Shown here: positions 60,121-64,000 of the stretch, in pieces
How the letters are laid out: the number at the start of each line of letters is the position of its first letter
Position numbering within the stretch: the first letter of the stretch is position 1
Assembly (NCBI RefSeq): GCF_001687365.1
Contig: NZ_CM004502.1
Span: 1 to 64,000 of the forward strand
Length of the DNA stretch: 64,000 bases
DNA from: Pararhizobium polonicum
GTDB lineage: Bacteria; Pseudomonadota; Alphaproteobacteria; Rhizobiales; Rhizobiaceae
Direction of reading: 5' to 3'
Position numbers and translations under genes: made by a program
Notes under the pieces: generated by a model
Database searches by the model: none
What the model saw: only the letters and a program-made list of their open reading frames with translations
Told to the model about the DNA's origin: nothing

Positions 60121-63100
60121 ATGGCGATCATGTTCGTCAGAGCGCAGGTGATCAGCAGGGGAGCGGGACGCAGTATCGTCTCCGCCGCCGCCTATCGCCA
60201 CCGCGCCCGGATGATGGACGACCAGGCCGGCACGTCGTTCAGCTACCGCGGCGGATCGCGCGAACTGGTGCATGAGGAACTTGCGGTCCCGGATGAGATT
60301 CCCGCCTGGCTGAAGGCGGCCATCGACGGCAAGACTGTTGCCGCTGCCAGCGAGGCGCTGTGGAATGCGGTTGACGCCTTCGAGACGAGGGCCGACGCCC
60401 AGCTCGCGCGCGAGCTCATCATCGCCCTGCCGGAAGAGCTGACGCGGGCCGAGAATATCGCCTTGGTCCGTGAGTTCGTCGCGGACAATTTTACCTCGAA
60501 GGGCATGGTCGCCGACTGGGTGTTTCATGACAAGGACGGCAATCCGCACATCCATTTGATGACGACGCTGAGGCCGCTGACGGAGGAGGGGTTCGGGCGG
60601 AAGAAGGTGCCAGTGCTCGGCGAGGATGGCGAGCCCTTGCGTGTCGTCACCCCGGATCGTCCGAACGGCAAGATCGTCTACAAGCTTTGGGCCGGTGACA
60701 AGGAAACGATGAAGTCATGGAAGATCGCCTGGGCGGAAACAGCCAACCGGCATCTGGCGCTTGCCGGCCATGAGATCCGTCTCGATGGCCGCTCCTATGC
60801 CGAGCAGGGCCTCGATGGCATCGCGCAGAAACATCTTGGGCCAGAGAAGGCCGCACTCGCCCGCAAAGGCGTCGAGATGTATTTTGCGCCGGCCGATCTT
60901 GCGCGCCGGCAGGAGATGGCCGACCGATTGCTCGCCGATCCCGGTCTTCTGCTGAGGCAACTCGGCAACGAACGCTCCACCTTCGATGAGCGCGATATCG
61001 CCAAGGCGCTGCATCGCACTGTCGACGATCCCGTCGACTTCACCAACATCCGCGCTCGGCTGATGGCTTCAGACGATCTGGTGCTCTTGAAGCCGCAGGA
61101 GCTCGACAGTGCGAACGGCAAAGTTTCAGAGCCGGCGGTGTTCACCACGCGAGAAATCTTACGCATCGAATATGACATGGCGCAGTCGGCCGAGGTTCTG
61201 TCGAAGCGTACCGGCTTCGGCATTGCCGATGCGAAGGTTGCCGTGGCCGTTCGACAGGTAGAGACCGCCGATCCGGGGAAACCCTTCAGGCTCGACGCCG
61301 AGCAGGTCGATGCCGTGCGTCATGTCACTGGCGCCGGCGCGATCGCGGCCGTGGTCGGTCTCGCCGGCGCCGGCAAGTCGACACTGCTCGCCGCTGCGCG
61401 TGTCGCCTGGGAAGGCGAGGGTCGCCGGGTAATCGGGGCGGCGCTGGCCGGCAAGGCGGCAGAGGGCCTAGAGGACAGTTCCGGCATCAGGTCGCGCACG
61501 CTGGCCTCCTGGGAACTGGCTTGGGAAAATGGGCGCGATCTGCTGGAGCGCGGTAATGTCCTCGTCATCGATGAGGCCGGCATGGTGTCGTCGAAACAGA
61601 TGGCGCGCGTGCTGAAAGTGGTCGAACAAGCGGGGGCGAAAACCGTCCTGGTCGGTGACGCCATGCAGCTTCAACCGATCCAGGCGGGTGCGGCGTTCCG
61701 GGCGATCAGCGAACGGACCGGCTTTGCCGAGCTCGCCGGTGTGCGCCGCCAGCGCGAGGAGTGGGCACGCGAGGCCTCCCGTCTCTTCGCTCGTGGCCGG
61801 GTCGAAGACGGTCTTGACGCCTATGCGCAGCAGGGCCGCGTCACTGAGGCCGATACGCGAGCCGAGATCGTCGAGCGCATCGTCATCGATTGGACCAATG
61901 CCCGCCGTGACCTGCTTCAGAAACCTGGCGACGAGGAAAATGTACCCCGTCTTCGCGGCGATGAGCTGCTCGTTCTGGCGCACACCAATGACGATGTGAA
62001 GCGGCTCAACAGCTCTCTGCGCAATGTCATGATGCAGGAGGGCGCGCTTACCGATGGGCGCGAATTCCAGACGGCGCGTGGGCTTCGGGAGTTTGCCGCC
62101 GGCGATCGGATCATATTCCTTGAAAATGCCCGTTTCCTCGAGCCGCGCGCGCGGCGTCTCGGGCCGCAATATGTGAAGAACGGCATGCTCGGATCCGTCG
62201 TTTCCACCGGCGACAGGCGAGGCGGCCCGCTGTTGAGCGTCCGACTCGACAATGGCCGCGACGTCGTGATCAGCGAGGACAGTTATCGCAATATCGACCA
62301 CGGCTATGCAGCGACCATCCACAAGTCGCAGGGCGCGACAGTCGACCGGACGTTCGTGCTCGCCACCGGCATGATGGACCAGCATCTGACCTATGTGTCG
62401 ATGACCAGGCATCGCGAGCGCGTCGACCTCTACGCGGCCAAAGAAGATTTCCAGCCGAAGCCGGAATGGGGCAGGGCGGCGCGCGCCGATCATGCCGCCG
62501 GCGTCACCGGCGAGCTCGTCGAAACTGGTGAAGCAAAATTCCGGCCCCAGGATGGGGATGCCGACGAGAGCCCCTATGCTGACGTGAAGACCGATGACGG
62601 AACCGTCCACCGACTGTGGGGTGTGAGCCTGCCGAAGGCGCTGGAGGAGGGCGGGGTCTCGGAAGGCGACACTGTGACGCTGCGCAAGGACGGCGTCGAA
62701 CGGGTCACGGTGACCGTACCCGTTATCGATGAGAAAACGGGAGAAAAGAGTTTCGAGGAACGGACGGTCGATCGCAACGTCTGGACGGCCAAACAGGTGG
62801 AATCTGCGGAGGCTCGCAATGAGCGCATCGAGCAGGAGGGCCATCGGCCGGAATTGTTCAAACAGCTTGTCGAGCGGCTTGGCCGGTCCGGCGCGAAGAC
62901 GACGACGCTCGATTTTGAAAGCGAGGAAGGCTACCAGGCGCATGCACGAGACTTCGCGCGGCGACGCGGCATCGACACGCTCGCCGGGGTCGCGGCGCGA
63001 CAAGAGGAGGGCGCGGCGCGGCGGCTGGCGTGGGTTGCGGAGAAGCGGGAGCAAGTGGCGAAGTTGTGGGAGCGGGCGAGCGTTGCGCTCGGTTTTGCCA

Positions 63101-64000
63101 TCGAGCGCGAACGACGCGTTTCCTACAGCGAGACACGAAGGGAACCCCCAACAGCAGAAATGTCCGGGGGCGGAAAATATCTCGTCCCGCCGACCACGGT
63201 GTTCGCCCGGAGTGTCGACGAGGATGCGCGTCGGGCGCAGCTTACGTCGGAACGGTGGAAGGAGCGGGAGGCGATCCTGCGACCGATGCTCGAGACGATC
63301 TATCGCGATCCGGACCAAGCGCTTATCCGCCTGAACACCCTGAGCTCGGAAACGGCGGTCGAGCCACGCCAACTTACTGACGCTCTTGCCGCAGCACCTG
63401 ATCGGCTCGGTCGCCTTCGCGGGTCCGACCTTGTGGTCGATGGCCGTGCGGGCAGGGGTGAGCGCCACGCGGCGATAGCCGCTCTGTCGGAATTGCTGCC
63501 ACTCGCTCGCGCACACGCCACCGAATTCCGCCGGCAGGCTGAGCGCTTCGGCATCCGTGAGGAGCAACGCCGCGCGCATATGTCCTTGTCGATCCCGGTG
63601 CTTTCCAAACCGGCAATGGCGCGTCTTGTCGAAATCGAGGCCGTCCGCGACCGCGGCGGGGACGATGCCTATAAGACCGCTTTCACCTACGCCGCCGCGG
63701 ACCGTCTGCTGGTGCAGGAGGTGAAAGCCGTCAACGATGCCTTGACGGCACGCTTCGGCTGGAGCGCCTTCACCGCGAAAGCGGATGCGGTTGCCGAGCG
63801 CAATACGAGCGAGCGCCTGCCGGACGATCTGACGCCAGAGCGTCGCCAAAAGTTGGTGCGGTTGTTCGAGGTGATCAGACGCTTCGCCGAGGAACAGCAC
63901 CTCGCGGAAAGACAGGATCGCACGAAGATCGTTGCCGGCGCGAGCGTCGAGGTCGGAAAGGAGACCGTGCCCGTGTTGCCGATGCTCGCCGCAGTGACCG
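60121..64000 (+). CDS. traA: TraA relaxase/helicase (partial, runs off window)
   Basis: At least 1293 codons without a stop. The N-terminal MobA/MobL relaxase begins MAIMFVRAQVISRGAGRSIVSAAAYRHR and carries NPHIHLMTTLRPL, whose His pair binds metal. A RecD2/TraI-type helicase follows with Walker A GLAGAGKST (about residues 418-426), VIDEAGMVSS and HKSQGATVDRTFVL. The C-terminal region (BID-like signal in relatives) may be cut off. It nicks oriT and unwinds the plasmid for transfer. GGAGACGA precedes the ATG. Confidence 0.95.
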   Translation, partial: MAIMFVRAQVISRGAGRSIVSAAAYRHRARMMDDQAGTSFSYRGGSRELVHEELAVPDEIPAWLKAAIDGKTVAAASEALWNAVDAFETRADAQLARELIIALPEELTRAENIALVREFVADNFTSKGMVADWVFHDKDGNPHIHLMTTLRPLTEEGFGRKKVPVLGEDGEPLRVVTPDRPNGKIVYKLWAGDKETMKSWKIAWAETANRHLALAGHEIRLDGRSYAEQGLDGIAQKHLGPEKAALARKGVEMYFAPADLARRQEMADRLLADPGLLLRQLGNERSTFDERDIAKALHRTVDDPVDFTNIRARLMASDDLVLLKPQELDSANGKVSEPAVFTTREILRIEYDMAQSAEVLSKRTGFGIADAKVAVAVRQVETADPGKPFRLDAEQVDAVRHVTGAGAIAAVVGLAGAGKSTLLAAARVAWEGEGRRVIGAALAGKAAEGLEDSSGIRSRTLASWELAWENGRDLLERGNVLVIDEAGMVSSKQMARVLKVVEQAGAKTVLVGDAMQLQPIQAGAAFRAISERTGFAELAGVRRQREEWAREASRLFARGRVEDGLDAYAQQGRVTEADTRAEIVERIVIDWTNARRDLLQKPGDEENVPRLRGDELLVLAHTNDDVKRLNSSLRNVMMQEGALTDGREFQTARGLREFAAGDRIIFLENARFLEPRARRLGPQYVKNGMLGSVVSTGDRRGGPLLSVRLDNGRDVVISEDSYRNIDHGYAATIHKSQGATVDRTFVLATGMMDQHLTYVSMTRHRERVDLYAAKEDFQPKPEWGRAARADHAAGVTGELVETGEAKFRPQDGDADESPYADVKTDDGTVHRLWGVSLPKALEEGGVSEGDTVTLRKDGVERVTVTVPVIDEKTGEKSFEERTVDRNVWTAKQVESAEARNERIEQEGHRPELFKQLVERLGRSGAKTTTLDFESEEGYQAHARDFARRRGIDTLAGVAARQEEGAARRLAWVAEKREQVAKLWERASVALGFAIERERRVSYSETRREPPTAEMSGGGKYLVPPTTVFARSVDEDARRAQLTSERWKEREAILRPMLETIYRDPDQALIRLNTLSSETAVEPRQLTDALAAAPDRLGRLRGSDLVVDGRAGRGERHAAIAALSELLPLARAHATEFRRQAERFGIREEQRRAHMSLSIPVLSKPAMARLVEIEAVRDRGGDDAYKTAFTYAAADRLLVQEVKAVNDALTARFGWSAFTAKADAVAERNTSERLPDDLTPERRQKLVRLFEVIRRFAEEQHLAERQDRTKIVAGASVEVGKETVPVLPMLAAVT

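Noticed and set aside
61468-63900. Minus-strand open frame of 810 codons
   Set aside because: Antisense to traA, whose relaxase and helicase motifs are unmistakable.
1-64000. CRISPR arrays, rRNA or tRNA genes, complete insertion sequences
   Set aside because: No regularly spaced repeats, no structural RNA genes and no transposase gene were seen; the recombinase at 8323 is the only mobility enzyme apart from the transfer genes.

Overview
The window is part of a conjugative repABC plasmid of a Rhizobiales bacterium (Rhizobium/Agrobacterium/Sinorhizobium type; the species cannot be fixed from sequence alone). The evidence is a complete repABC replicon with its antisense RNA gene, SOS boxes of the alphaproteobacterial GTTC-N7-GTTC form, an imuA-imuB-dnaE2 mutagenesis cassette, and a Ti-type oriT flanked by traCDG and traA.

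Layout. 0-4.1 kb: repA, repB, ctRNA, repC and a parS-like palindrome just after repC. 4.1-4.66 kb: decayed fragment of a flavin-dependent monooxygenase gene. 4.7-8.3 kb: a 1190-residue SIR2-domain protein, probably an NAD-consuming defence effector. 8.3-11.8 kb: a vapBC-like pair in one unit with a tyrosine recombinase that seems to lack a catalytic hairpin, divergent from a DUF1403-scpB pair, with a symmetric recombination-core-like or terminator-like palindrome between them. 11.9-15.2 kb: small unknown gene, Abi_2/HEPN protein, GNAT acetyltransferase, SEC-C protein. 15.4-22.7 kb: a tightly overlapping five-gene operon (SIS-HAD fusion, phosphoribosyltransferase-like protein, P-loop ATPase, Rossmann-like unknown, PfkB kinase) with a good SOS box at its promoter. 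I consider this the most interesting system in the window. 22.9-33.4 kb: cold-shock protein and a DNA-damage block (two divergent SRAP genes sharing an SOS box, UvrD-like helicase plus DinB polymerase, SOS-boxed imuA-imuB-dnaE2). 33.4-34.6 kb: XRE regulator, IHF/HU protein, small unknown.

34.8-57.5 kb is a plasmid maintenance/anti-defence block, nearly all on the + strand: PP-loop PAPS-reductase-like protein, DUF6884-like protein, ParB-like protein, ArdB/KlcA antirestriction protein, DUF932, DUF1173, a methyltransferase-Strawberry-notch helicase, a Toprim protein, DUF2493, a Phd/VapC-type toxin-antitoxin pair, DUF736, WGR and several unknowns. Repeated purine-rich leaders and repeated hairpin/T-tract/ribosome-site leaders precede many of these genes. 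57.5-64 kb: traG, traD, traC on the - strand, oriT, and traA running off the window.

How it fits together. By analogy with RSF1010/Ti nic sites, the inferred nick lies on the - strand near 60071. The traCDG side and then the 34-57 kb block would enter a recipient first, with the entering strand serving as template for the + strand genes. This is the arrangement expected of a leading region carrying anti-defence genes. The rep-proximal half instead carries probable defence genes and an SOS-responsive set, so the plasmid appears to combine host defence, damage-inducible mutagenesis and counter-defence during transfer.
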